Origin: Alphaproteobacteria bacterium
GTDB lineage: Bacteria > Pseudomonadota > Alphaproteobacteria > JABAAW01 > JAHZMA01
NCBI GenBank assembly: GCA_022599575.1
Contig: JAHZMA010000002.1
Coordinates: 1 to 53,430, forward strand
Length of the DNA: 53,430 nt
Reading direction: 5' to 3'
The notes under the pieces were generated by a model. That model ran no database searches. It was not told where the DNA came from and saw nothing but the letters and a program-made list of their open reading frames with translations. A program made the position numbers and the translations under genes. Shown piece by piece: positions 1-7,505 of this stretch; the stretch's first letter is position 1, and every line of letters starts with the position of its first letter.

Positions 1-1030
1 AAGCTGTATCGTAGAAGAGGTTTTGCGGATTTATGGCTATGATAATATTCCAGTTGTATCATTGCCAAACAGGCAAGCGGTGGCGGGTAATATTCTCACC
101 CTCACCCAAAAACGCGTTAATTATATCAAGCGGGCATTATGCGCGCGCGGGCTTTTCGAGGCTTATAGTTGGTCATTTTGCGATAGTGAAAAGGCGAAAC
201 ATTTTTGGTGTGAATCGGCAAAACCACAAAATTTATATTTGCAAAATCCAATATCAGAAAAATTAAACATCATGCGCCCCACCCCGTTAGTTACCTTGCT
301 TGAGGCAATGGGCGAGAACCATGCACGAAAAATATTTGATATGAAACTGTTCGAAATAGGGCCAGCCTTTGATGATGCGTTTGATGGGCAAAGACTGATG
401 GCAAGCCTGTTACGCAGCGGCGCCAATAATAGTAAAGATTGGCAACACAACCATGTTGCAAGCAATTTATTCGATATTAAAACCGATATGATGGCGGTGA
501 TTGAAGCTATTGGGTTTGACGCGCAAAAATTCAAAATTACTAATGACGCACCTGATTATTATCACCCTGGTCAGTCGGGCAGTGTGATGCTTGGTAAAAA
601 TATCATCGCGCATTTTGGCACATTGCACCCGCTGGTGGCGCGTGATTTTACGTTGAAAAAAACCGTGTCTATGGGTGAGATATTTATTGATAATTTGCCA
701 ATTCCAAAAAGCAGTAAAGGTAAAGCAAAAATAAAATTACAAGCCTCAGCCTATCAGCCTGTGATGCGTGATTTCGCCTTTGTGCTAGATGAGAATATCA
801 GTGCGGGTGAATTGATTGCATCAATCAAAAAAGCCGAACCAAAATATCTCAGCGATGTTGGTATTTTTGATCTCTATCAAGATGATTCATTGGGGCAGGG
901 TAAAAAATCACTGGCTGTTAATGTAGTATTGCAACCGTTGCAGGAATCTTTCACCGATGAGTTGTTGGAAGAAATCAGTGTGAATATTATCGATGCAGCA
1001 CAAAAAATAGGTGCAAAATTACGCGAATAA
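1..1030 (+). CDS. pheT: Phenylalanine-tRNA ligase beta subunit, C-terminal part (5' end outside window)
   Basis: Charges tRNA-Phe together with PheS in the cytoplasm. The frame is open from the left edge: codons from base 2 already read into the conserved EEVLRIYGYDNIP stretch at the end of the B5-like domain, so the real start lies outside. About 343 codons are present of a protein that is usually near 800 residues. After the B5 remnant comes the catalytic-like core (PTPLVTLLEAMGENHA, then KLFEIGPAF). The last 90 residues (from SAYQPVMRDFAFVL to the stop) are the ferredoxin-fold anticodon-binding domain. The TTG at 23 is only an in-frame codon, not a start. pgsA follows after 43 bases. Confidence 0.95.
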   Translation, partial: SCIVEEVLRIYGYDNIPVVSLPNRQAVAGNILTLTQKRVNYIKRALCARGLFEAYSWSFCDSEKAKHFWCESAKPQNLYLQNPISEKLNIMRPTPLVTLLEAMGENHARKIFDMKLFEIGPAFDDAFDGQRLMASLLRSGANNSKDWQHNHVASNLFDIKTDMMAVIEAIGFDAQKFKITNDAPDYYHPGQSGSVMLGKNIIAHFGTLHPLVARDFTLKKTVSMGEIFIDNLPIPKSSKGKAKIKLQASAYQPVMRDFAFVLDENISAGELIASIKKAEPKYLSDVGIFDLYQDDSLGQGKKSLAVNVVLQPLQESFTDELLEEISVNIIDAAQKIGAKLRE

Positions 1031-1073
1031 CAGCATAATGCATCACTATTTAAAAAAGGGTAACAAGAGATAA

Positions 1074-1673
1074 ATGGCTAAATTAAAAAATATGATGAAA
1101 TCGCTTCCTAATATTTTGACCCTATCACGCATATTATGTGCGCCATTATTATTTTATCTGATCGTTGAAAGCTATCATCACAATCATGATAATACAGTAT
1201 GGACATGGATTGTGTTGATTATGCTGTATAGTTTTATCACTGATTATTTTGATGGTTGGTTGGCGCGTAAATTAAATGCAACATCGCATTTTGGTGCGAT
1301 GCTTGACCCAGTTGCCGATAAAATCGTGGTGATTGTGATGCTGATTTCAGTCAGTATATTAGATGTGTTTGGCCCAGCGGGTTATGTTGCGGTGTTGGTG
1401 ATTATTATTCGCGAATTTATTGTATCGGGCGCGCGTGAATATAGTGGTGCTTATCAAATAAAATTACCCGTTACCCGTTTGGCAAAATTGAAAACTGTGC
1501 TTCAAATGGCGGCATTATTTATTATTTTTGTGGAACAGAGGCTTCAGATTATCCCGAACGTTAAATTCGGTGAGTTTTTGCTGATTTGTGCGGCGATTAT
1601 GTCTTTGATAACGGGCGTGCAATATTTTAGAAAAACGGTTATTGCCTTAAATAATATCAAACAGGCGGGTTAG
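1074..1673 (+). CDS. pgsA: CDP-diacylglycerol--glycerol-3-phosphate 3-phosphatidyltransferase
   Basis: Makes phosphatidylglycerophosphate from CDP-diacylglycerol and glycerol-3-phosphate at the inner membrane, the committed step to phosphatidylglycerol. The 199-residue protein has several hydrophobic segments. It carries the CDP-alcohol phosphatidyltransferase signature DG-x2-AR-x8-G-x3-D-x3-D, read as DYFDGWLARKLNATSHFG followed by AMLDPVAD. An AAGAGA stretch about 8 bases before the ATG may serve as a weak ribosome site. Length is normal for the family. The gene lies 6 bases before mobB. In many alphaproteobacteria pgsA sits between uvrC and moaD/moaE. Here the moa genes follow but uvrC is about 43 kb away. 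Confidence 0.93.
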   Translation: MAKLKNMMKSLPNILTLSRILCAPLLFYLIVESYHHNHDNTVWTWIVLIMLYSFITDYFDGWLARKLNATSHFGAMLDPVADKIVVIVMLISVSILDVFGPAGYVAVLVIIIREFIVSGAREYSGAYQIKLPVTRLAKLKTVLQMAALFIIFVEQRLQIIPNVKFGEFLLICAAIMSLITGVQYFRKTVIALNNIKQAG

Positions 1674-1679
1674 TTTTAT

Positions 1680-2243
1680 ATGCAAGCGCCCGCCAATGAT
1701 GGAGCTGGCAATGATGCGTTGCCAAATCATAAGCCAAAAGTGATAGGATTCGCTGGTTTCAGCGGTGCAGGCAAAACCACATTATTGGAACAATTAATCA
1801 CGCATTTTACGCAAAAAAACATCAAAATCGCTTTAATAAAACATGCCCATCATTCTTTTGATATTGACCATAAAGGCAAAGATAGCTATCGGCATCGCAA
1901 AGCAGGGGCGCATGAAGTTTTGATAAGCTCGCATAAACGCTATGCCCATATGGTGGAAACCGATGCTGAAACGCCATTAAATATATTGCTTTCAAAGATT
2001 AATGATGCGGATATCGTATTTGTAGAAGGCTATAAAAATGAAAATATTCCTAAAATTGAGATTTACAGAAGCAAGCATGAAGCGGTAAAAACTATCTTGG
2101 CAAAAACTGATAAAAATATCATTGCCATTGCCACACCACAACAAGATAAACAGCTGGTAAGTGGTTTGGTAACATGGCTTGATTTAGATGATGTGATGAT
2201 GATTGCTGGTTTTATCAGTGATTATCTGAAAATTGGGCGTTAA
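1680..2243 (+). CDS. mobB: Molybdopterin-guanine dinucleotide biosynthesis adapter protein MobB
   Basis: A GTP-binding accessory of the step that attaches GMP to molybdopterin. The 187-residue protein has a 20-residue polar N-terminal tail, then a P-loop (GFSGAGKTT, about residues 24-32). It then has the MobB-typical DIVFVEGYKNENIPKIEIYR region. The ATG begins 6 bases after the pgsA stop. moeA begins 2 bases after this stop, so the two are surely co-transcribed. The partner mobA is not in the window. Confidence 0.9.
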   Translation: MQAPANDGAGNDALPNHKPKVIGFAGFSGAGKTTLLEQLITHFTQKNIKIALIKHAHHSFDIDHKGKDSYRHRKAGAHEVLISSHKRYAHMVETDAETPLNILLSKINDADIVFVEGYKNENIPKIEIYRSKHEAVKTILAKTDKNIIAIATPQQDKQLVSGLVTWLDLDDVMMIAGFISDYLKIGR

Positions 2244-2245
2244 AG

Positions 2246-3571
2246 GTGGCACAGCTTTATGATTGCTTTGCCAAAGGCGGATTGTTACCGCTTGCCGATA
2301 TTTATGCGTTGATTAATGATTTAGATGGCGTGCAAGAGTTTGAAACGCTAACGCTTGCCGATGCGCTCACCCAAAATATGCGTGGGCGGTTATTGGCAAA
2401 AGATATTATTGCACCTTTTGCGGTGCCGTCTTTTGCCAATGCAGCGGTTGATGGCTATGCGTTTCGCCATAAGGATTATCAAAAACAAATTGCGGTTTCG
2501 GGCAAGGCTGAGATGCAATTAATCGCTACCATTGAAGCAGGCGATAGAAGCGATATTGCTTTGCAACAAAATCAGGCGGCATTAATTTTCACGGGTGCTG
2601 CCATGCCCAAAAATGCTGATATGGTGGTGATGCTAGAAGATATTGCAGAAAATCGCTTGATGCTGGCGCAAAAAATATCAGCAGGCGAACAGCCGATGAT
2701 TACCATTCCAGATGGCTTAAAACAATATGATAATTATCGCCCGATTGGTGATGATGTTGCGGAAGGTGAGATAGTTTTACATGCGGGCGATGCGCTTACC
2801 CCGCCGATACTTGCCATGTTGGCCGCGCTGAATATCAAACAAATTCCAGTGATTCGACAATTAAGAGTGGGGATTTTATCAAATGGCGATGAGCTAATGC
2901 GCGATGATGATATATTAACTCACGGTAAAATTTATGATGCGAATCGACCTTTGCTGCAAAAATTATTGGCATCTTATGGGGTTTTGGTAACTGATTATGG
3001 CATGATGAATGATGATAAGCAGGCAATTAAAGCTGTGTTTGAAAGCGCGCAAGAAACCCAAGATTTATTGATAAGTTCAGGCGGTATGTCCGAAGGCGGT
3101 AAGGATTATATCCGCGCGTTATTAGAAGATGATTCACCGCAAAATGAGGGTAAATTATGTTTTTTACGCGCTGCCATTAAACCGGGTCGCCCTGTTGGTA
3201 TCGGCTATTGGCGTGATATGCCGATTATCGGGCTGCCCGGCAATCCCGTTGCCGCTTTTACTGTGTTTTTGGTAATAGCCTTGCCGATGCTGATGCGTTT
3301 GCAAGGGCATAAAACAGTAAAATTACCGTTGCAATTTCAAGCATTGGCTGATTTTAATTATCAAAAACGCCCACAGCGAATCGAATATGTGCGGGTGAAG
3401 CTGATAGGGCATGATGCAAAAACTCATTTGCCAATTTTGGCACGCTATGGCAAAAAAGGCGCGGGGGTGTTATCATCTTTATTGGGGGCAGATGGTTTTG
3501 CCGTGCTAGAGGGTGATAATATCACAAAAGGCATGCAAATCAGCTATATGCCGTTTGAGCAGTTTTTTTAA
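2246..3571 (+). CDS. moeA: Molybdopterin molybdenumtransferase MoeA
   Basis: Inserts molybdate into adenylylated molybdopterin. The 441-residue length is typical. Family motifs are present in order: the N-terminal PSFANAAVDGYAFR, the GILSNGDEL segment opening the MPT-binding domain, SSGGMSEGGKDYI, and GLPGNPVAAF. A C-terminal domain IV follows. The start is GTG, two bases after the mobB stop; no ATG lies near enough to replace it without cutting the domain. moaD follows after 14 bases. Confidence 0.95.
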   Translation: MAQLYDCFAKGGLLPLADIYALINDLDGVQEFETLTLADALTQNMRGRLLAKDIIAPFAVPSFANAAVDGYAFRHKDYQKQIAVSGKAEMQLIATIEAGDRSDIALQQNQAALIFTGAAMPKNADMVVMLEDIAENRLMLAQKISAGEQPMITIPDGLKQYDNYRPIGDDVAEGEIVLHAGDALTPPILAMLAALNIKQIPVIRQLRVGILSNGDELMRDDDILTHGKIYDANRPLLQKLLASYGVLVTDYGMMNDDKQAIKAVFESAQETQDLLISSGGMSEGGKDYIRALLEDDSPQNEGKLCFLRAAIKPGRPVGIGYWRDMPIIGLPGNPVAAFTVFLVIALPMLMRLQGHKTVKLPLQFQALADFNYQKRPQRIEYVRVKLIGHDAKTHLPILARYGKKGAGVLSSLLGADGFAVLEGDNITKGMQISYMPFEQFF

Positions 3572-3585
3572 GCAGGGTTTAAATA

Positions 3586-3840
3586 ATGGTAAAGATTTAT
3601 TATTTCGCATGGTTGCGGCAAAAAATCGGCAAAAATTCCGAGCAACTGGATTTGCCAACCAATATAAAGAATGTAGCAGATTTGCGTGATTATCTTATAG
3701 GGCAAAGTGACGCTTATGCGATTTTGCAACAATATGATGATGTGATTAAAATTGCGGTTAATCAGCAATATGTTGATTGGCAAGAAGCGATTAAGGCAGG
3801 TGATGAGATTGCATTTTTCCCACCCGTTACTGGTGGCTGA
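3586..3840 (+). CDS. moaD: Molybdopterin synthase sulfur carrier subunit MoaD
   Basis: A small beta-grasp protein whose C-terminal glycine is thiocarboxylated and donates sulfur to precursor Z. The 84-residue protein begins VKIYYFAWLRQKIG and ends in the required Gly-Gly (PPVTGG). The large subunit moaE begins 2 bases after the stop, as expected for the two halves of one enzyme. Confidence 0.94.
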   Translation: MVKIYYFAWLRQKIGKNSEQLDLPTNIKNVADLRDYLIGQSDAYAILQQYDDVIKIAVNQQYVDWQEAIKAGDEIAFFPPVTGG

Positions 3841-3842
3841 TA

Positions 3843-4337
3843 ATGATTGATATTCAAATTAAGATGCAGGATTTTGATGCCTATCAGGCGTTACAGCTTT
3901 GGCAAAAAAAACTGCAACAAGATAATAACGCGCAAGAAGTAGGAGTCCAAGAAATAGGGGCAATCTGTCATTTTATTGGATTAATGCGCGCGTGTAATCA
4001 GCGCGATGAATTGCTACAATCCATGAATTTAGAACATTATGCGGGCATGTGTGAGAAAATTTTGCATAATATTGCTGATGATGTGATGAGGCAATTTCAG
4101 ATTGAGCATCTGTTATTATGGCATCGCGTTGGCGAAATTTTACCGCAACAGCCGATTTTACTGATTGCCGCCGCATCAAAACATCGGCAAGCGGCATTTG
4201 ATTCATGCCATTATTTTGCCGACCGCCTCAAAATAGAAGCCCCTTTTTGGAAAGAAGAAATCACGAAAACAGGGCAAGCGGAATGGGTGGCGCAAAAACA
4301 GCAAGATTTATCCCAACAAGCTAAATGGGTAAAATAA
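3843..4337 (+). CDS. moaE: Molybdopterin synthase catalytic subunit MoaE
   Basis: Catalytic half of molybdopterin synthase, converting cyclic pyranopterin monophosphate to molybdopterin with MoaD as sulfur donor. The 164 residues carry the family marks FIGLMR, LEHYAGM, the WHRVGE turn, SKHRQAAFDSC, and the lysine segment IEAPFWKEE. Positions normally used in catalysis (His-Arg pair, two lysines) are present. Last gene of the pgsA-mobB-moeA-moaD-moaE run. A short imperfect duplication (QEVGVQEIG) lies near residues 25-33. Confidence 0.94.
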   Translation: MIDIQIKMQDFDAYQALQLWQKKLQQDNNAQEVGVQEIGAICHFIGLMRACNQRDELLQSMNLEHYAGMCEKILHNIADDVMRQFQIEHLLLWHRVGEILPQQPILLIAAASKHRQAAFDSCHYFADRLKIEAPFWKEEITKTGQAEWVAQKQQDLSQQAKWVK

Positions 4338-4395
4338 ATCAATAAAAAATAACCAAAAAAAATAAGTTGATAATTAATGATAAATTGTTACAAAT

Positions 4396-4412
4396 AAGCT
4401 TGAAGCAAGCTT
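4396..4412. repeat. Short palindrome upstream of map
   Basis: AAGCTTG and CAAGCTT face each other across 3 bases, about 20 bases before the map start. There is no T-run, so it is not an intrinsic terminator. It could be an operator or only a chance palindrome in AT-rich DNA. The rest of the 4338-4430 gap shows nothing else I can name. Confidence 0.3.
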
Positions 4413-4430
4413 AAACTTGAAGGTGATTCG

Positions 4431-5225
4431 ATGTTACGAACAGTGCCAATTCATAAAGAGACAGATTACGTCTATATGCGTAAAGCAGGCAGGTTAGCTG
4501 CTGAAGTGCTGGATTATATCACGCCATTTGTGAAGCCCGGTGTTTCTACGGGCGAGCTAGATAACCTATGCCATAAATTTATTTTAGACCATAATGCCTA
4601 TCCTGCACCGCTTAATTATCGGGGTTTTCCTAAAGCCACCTGTATTTCAATCAATCATGTTGTGTGTCATGGCATTCCTGATGATGGTAAAATATTGCGT
4701 AATGGTGATATTCTTAATATCGACGTAACGGTGATTCTTGATGGTTGGTATGGTGATACCAGTCGTATGTATTGGTGCGGTGATAAAATTTCGCGCCAAG
4801 CCCAGCTATTAACCCAAGTAACCCATGAATGTTTGATGCGGGGCATTGATGCCGTAAAGCAAGGGGCAACATTGGGCGATATTGGGCATGCGATTCAAAC
4901 GCATGGCGAGCAAAACAGATTTTCGGTGGTGCGTGATTTTTGCGGACATGGCATTGGGCGTAATTTTCATGATGCGCCATCGGTGATGCATTATGGCAAT
5001 AAGGGTGAGGGCATGACACTGGAAGAGGGCATGATTTTTACCATTGAGCCAATGATTAATTGCGGCACATGGCAGGTGAAGATACTCTCTGATGGTTGGA
5101 CGGCGATTACCAAAGACCGCAAATTATCGGCACAATTTGAACATACATTGGCGGTGGTAAAAGGCGGGGCTGAAATTTTCACCCTCTCGCCACAGGGTTT
5201 ACATTGTCCGCCATATATTATTTAA
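4431..5225 (+). CDS. map: Type I methionine aminopeptidase
   Basis: Removes the initiator methionine from nascent proteins in the cytoplasm. The 264 residues show the full two-metal set: the aspartates in NIDVTVILDGWYGDTSRM, the histidine in GHGIGRNFHDAP, the glutamate in FTIEPMIN and the last glutamate in QFEHTLAVV. Length and order match type I enzymes. GAAGG about 6 bases before the ATG is a good ribosome site. radC follows after 12 bases. Confidence 0.96.
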   Translation: MLRTVPIHKETDYVYMRKAGRLAAEVLDYITPFVKPGVSTGELDNLCHKFILDHNAYPAPLNYRGFPKATCISINHVVCHGIPDDGKILRNGDILNIDVTVILDGWYGDTSRMYWCGDKISRQAQLLTQVTHECLMRGIDAVKQGATLGDIGHAIQTHGEQNRFSVVRDFCGHGIGRNFHDAPSVMHYGNKGEGMTLEEGMIFTIEPMINCGTWQVKILSDGWTAITKDRKLSAQFEHTLAVVKGGAEIFTLSPQGLHCPPYII

Positions 5226-5237
5226 CGGATAAACATT

Positions 5238-5918
5238 GTGGATAAAAAACCGCATTATCATGGGCATCGTCAAAGATTACGCGAAAAATTATTACGCAAT
5301 GCCGATGGTTTGGCGGATTATGAATTGCTGGAATTGATGTTGGCGCAAGCACTGCCACGTGGCGATGTGAAACCTTTGGCAAAGGAATTATTGAATCGAT
5401 TCGATTCATTCGCATCTTTGCTTGCCGCGCCTGCATCGCAGATTATGGAAGTGAAAGGGGTAGGAGAATCGGTGGTGGCGGCACTTAAAATCACCTATCA
5501 TGCCTCATCACGGTTAGCCGAAGCGCAAATTAATAACAAGCATATCATTAATTCATGGCAAGAATTACTGAATTACTGCCGTGTTAAAATCGCTTATGCC
5601 AATATGGAGCAATTTTACGTTATCTGCCTGAATCAGCGTAATTATGTGATTGACCATCAATTATTACAAACGGGCACGATTAACCATGTTACGCTTTATC
5701 CGCGTGAGATTCTGAAACATGCGCTTGATAAGGGCGCGACTGCATTGATTGTTGTGCATAATCACCCTAGCGGTTCGGAACAACCATCAAAAGGCGATAT
5801 TGATTTTACCAATAAATTGCATCAGGTGCTAAAGCCGTTAGATATTAAGTTACACGACCATTTAATTATCACCCATTCGGGGCATTTCAGCTTTCGGCAA
5901 AATGGGTTACTTGCTTGA
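5238..5918 (+). CDS. radC: RadC/UPF0758 family JAMM-motif protein
   Basis: A conserved bacterial protein once linked to DNA repair; its biochemical role is unsettled. The 226 residues begin HYHGHRQRLREK and contain a helix-hairpin-helix segment (KGVGESVVAAL). The JAMM metalloprotease-like motif HNHPSGSEQPSKGDIDFT is complete. The start is GTG at 5238, 12 bases after map. The last 12 bases overlap the convergent yciB 3' end. Confidence 0.92.
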   Translation: MDKKPHYHGHRQRLREKLLRNADGLADYELLELMLAQALPRGDVKPLAKELLNRFDSFASLLAAPASQIMEVKGVGESVVAALKITYHASSRLAEAQINNKHIINSWQELLNYCRVKIAYANMEQFYVICLNQRNYVIDHQLLQTGTINHVTLYPREILKHALDKGATALIVVHNHPSGSEQPSKGDIDFTNKLHQVLKPLDIKLHDHLIITHSGHFSFRQNGLLA

Positions 5919-6563
5919 TGAATCAGTGTCTGATGAATCAGCGCCTGATGAGTCAGTTTTGGATAATTCACCAAAATCAAAATAGCGGCGCAACCGCCAT
6001 GTTTGAAAAATACCGAATATCACAAAAATAACGGTAATACCGAACACCTTAAAACTCACCCAAAAATCAGTGGATTGCGTGAGGCGGACAAATTCATTAA
6101 GCGCGGCAGTGATAATGAATAAAAATCCATAATGCCACGTTAATTGCACCCAGCCTTTGATGGGCAGGGTGATATAATCCTTAAACACATATTGTAACGC
6201 AGGTTTCTTGATGATGGCTGAGCCTATTAAAATCACCGCAAAGAGTAGCTGAATGATGGTGCTTTTTAGCTTAATCAAATTCTCATCTTGCAATAATAAG
6301 GTGGCAGTGCCAAAAATTAGCACCAAAACAGCGGTAACAGTGGGTAGCATCGCGAAACGGCGCTCCATCACATAAATATAAATCACCGCAATGGTTGAGG
6401 TAACAATCAAAGTGGCGGTGGCAACGAAAATATCATAAAAGCGGTAGCTGACAAAAAAGATGATGAGTGGCAAATAATCAGAAATAAATTGCGTCATCTT
6501 ACCTTTGGGTTTATTTTTTTCTGGGGCTTTTATATCTGGTTGTTGATTAGATTTTTCTGTCAT
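5907..6563 (-). CDS. yciB: YciB/IspZ family inner membrane septation protein
   Basis: A multi-span inner membrane protein linked to septation and envelope integrity. The family signature is visible as a membrane segment ending FVSYRFYDIFVATA, then ERRFAMLPTVTAVLVLIFG, then LKSTIIQLLFAVIL, and later FWVSFKVFGI. GAGGA lies 2 bases before a first ATG (6566) but 5 before the second, so I use the second. The tail after FGELSK is a Ser/Asp-rich repeat (TDSSGADSSDTDSSSK) built from three 15-bp units at 5916-5960. Third gene of the parE-gshB-yciB run, 7 bases after the gshB stop with this start. Confidence 0.88.
   Translation of the reverse strand: MTEKSNQQPDIKAPEKNKPKGKMTQFISDYLPLIIFFVSYRFYDIFVATATLIVTSTIAVIYIYVMERRFAMLPTVTAVLVLIFGTATLLLQDENLIKLKSTIIQLLFAVILIGSAIIKKPALQYVFKDYITLPIKGWVQLTWHYGFLFIITAALNEFVRLTQSTDFWVSFKVFGITVIFVIFGIFQTWRLRRYFDFGELSKTDSSGADSSDTDSSSK
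5916..5960. repeat. Three tandem 15-bp units at the yciB 3' end
   Basis: The units are TGATGAATCAGTGTC, TGATGAATCAGCGCC and TGATGAGTCAGTTTT. They encode the Asp/Ser tail of YciB on the minus strand, in frame. The first unit also overlaps the end of radC, so the repeat supplies the overlap between the two convergent genes. Confidence 0.85.
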
Positions 6564-6570
6564 CATATCC

Positions 6571-7503
6571 TCATATTTTTTCTATGGCGTTCCAAATATC
6601 ACTTTGCAAACACGCATTGTTAAAATGGTTGATTTCCTGTATTCCTGTGGGCGAGGTAACGTTAATCTCAGTAAGATGTCCATCTATAATATCAATGCCC
6701 GCAAATAGCAAACCTTCTTGTTTCAGCGGTTGTTTCAAACCTTCGCAAATCTCAATATCGCGCTTTGTTAATTCAGCTTTTTCGGCTATGCCACCCACAT
6801 GCAGATTAGAGCGCACATTGCCCTTTTGTGGCACACGGTTGATTGCGCCAGCAATCTCGCCATCAATCAGCACCACGCGCTTATCGCCTTTGCTAATATT
6901 AGGCAGATATTGTTGGGCAATCAGGGGGATATTATCTTGGGCAAAAAATAATTCTAATAAGGCATCTAAATTTGTGTCATCTTTATCTAGCTTAAAAATG
7001 CCAAAACCACCATTGCCATAAAGTGGTTTAATGATAATCTCGCCAATATCGCGATGGAATTGCTTAATCTCGTCTTTATCGTGGCTGATAAGACTATGCG
7101 GCATAAATTGCTTAAATAGATTAACCCAGATTTTTTCGGGTGCGTTGCGCACCCCACTTGGATTATTCACCACGCATGTTTCAGCCTGTTCAAGCAGATG
7201 GGTGGCGGTGATATAGCCCATATCAAATGGCGGGTCTTGGCGCATCAGCACCACGTCGATAGCAGCAAGATTGATGGTTTCAGTTTCGCCTAATTCCGCT
7301 GGCTTTTGCGGGTCTTGAGTGAATTTTAATGTCTGCATTTTGGCAAATACGCCACGCCTGCTATCCCATGAAAGCAATTCGGGTGGGTAATAATAAAGCT
7401 GATAGCCACGCTTTTGCGCTTCCATACCTAACATATAGCTACTATCGCTTGTTATATCAATATTATGTGGTATGTCCATTTGTAGAGCAACATTTTTTAT
7501 CAT
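6571..7503 (-). CDS. gshB: Glutathione synthetase
   Basis: Joins gamma-glutamylcysteine and glycine using ATP. The 310-residue protein has the family's N-terminal MDIPHNIDITSDSSYMLGMEAQ, the RQDPPFDMGYI substrate segment, VNNPSGVRNAPEKIW, the ATP-grasp strand IIIKPLYGNGGFGIF, and the metal-binding EINVTSPTGIQEI near the end. I use the ATG at 7503, two bases after the parE stop. A TTG at 7509 would overlap parE and adds only two residues. No strong ribosome site is visible, so translation is probably coupled to parE. Its product works with Gor (40.9-42.4 kb). Confidence 0.94.
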   Translation of the reverse strand: MIKNVALQMDIPHNIDITSDSSYMLGMEAQKRGYQLYYYPPELLSWDSRRGVFAKMQTLKFTQDPQKPAELGETETINLAAIDVVLMRQDPPFDMGYITATHLLEQAETCVVNNPSGVRNAPEKIWVNLFKQFMPHSLISHDKDEIKQFHRDIGEIIIKPLYGNGGFGIFKLDKDDTNLDALLELFFAQDNIPLIAQQYLPNISKGDKRVVLIDGEIAGAINRVPQKGNVRSNLHVGGIAEKAELTKRDIEICEGLKQPLKQEGLLFAGIDIIDGHLTEINVTSPTGIQEINHFNNACLQSDIWNAIEKI

Positions 7504-7505
7504 GG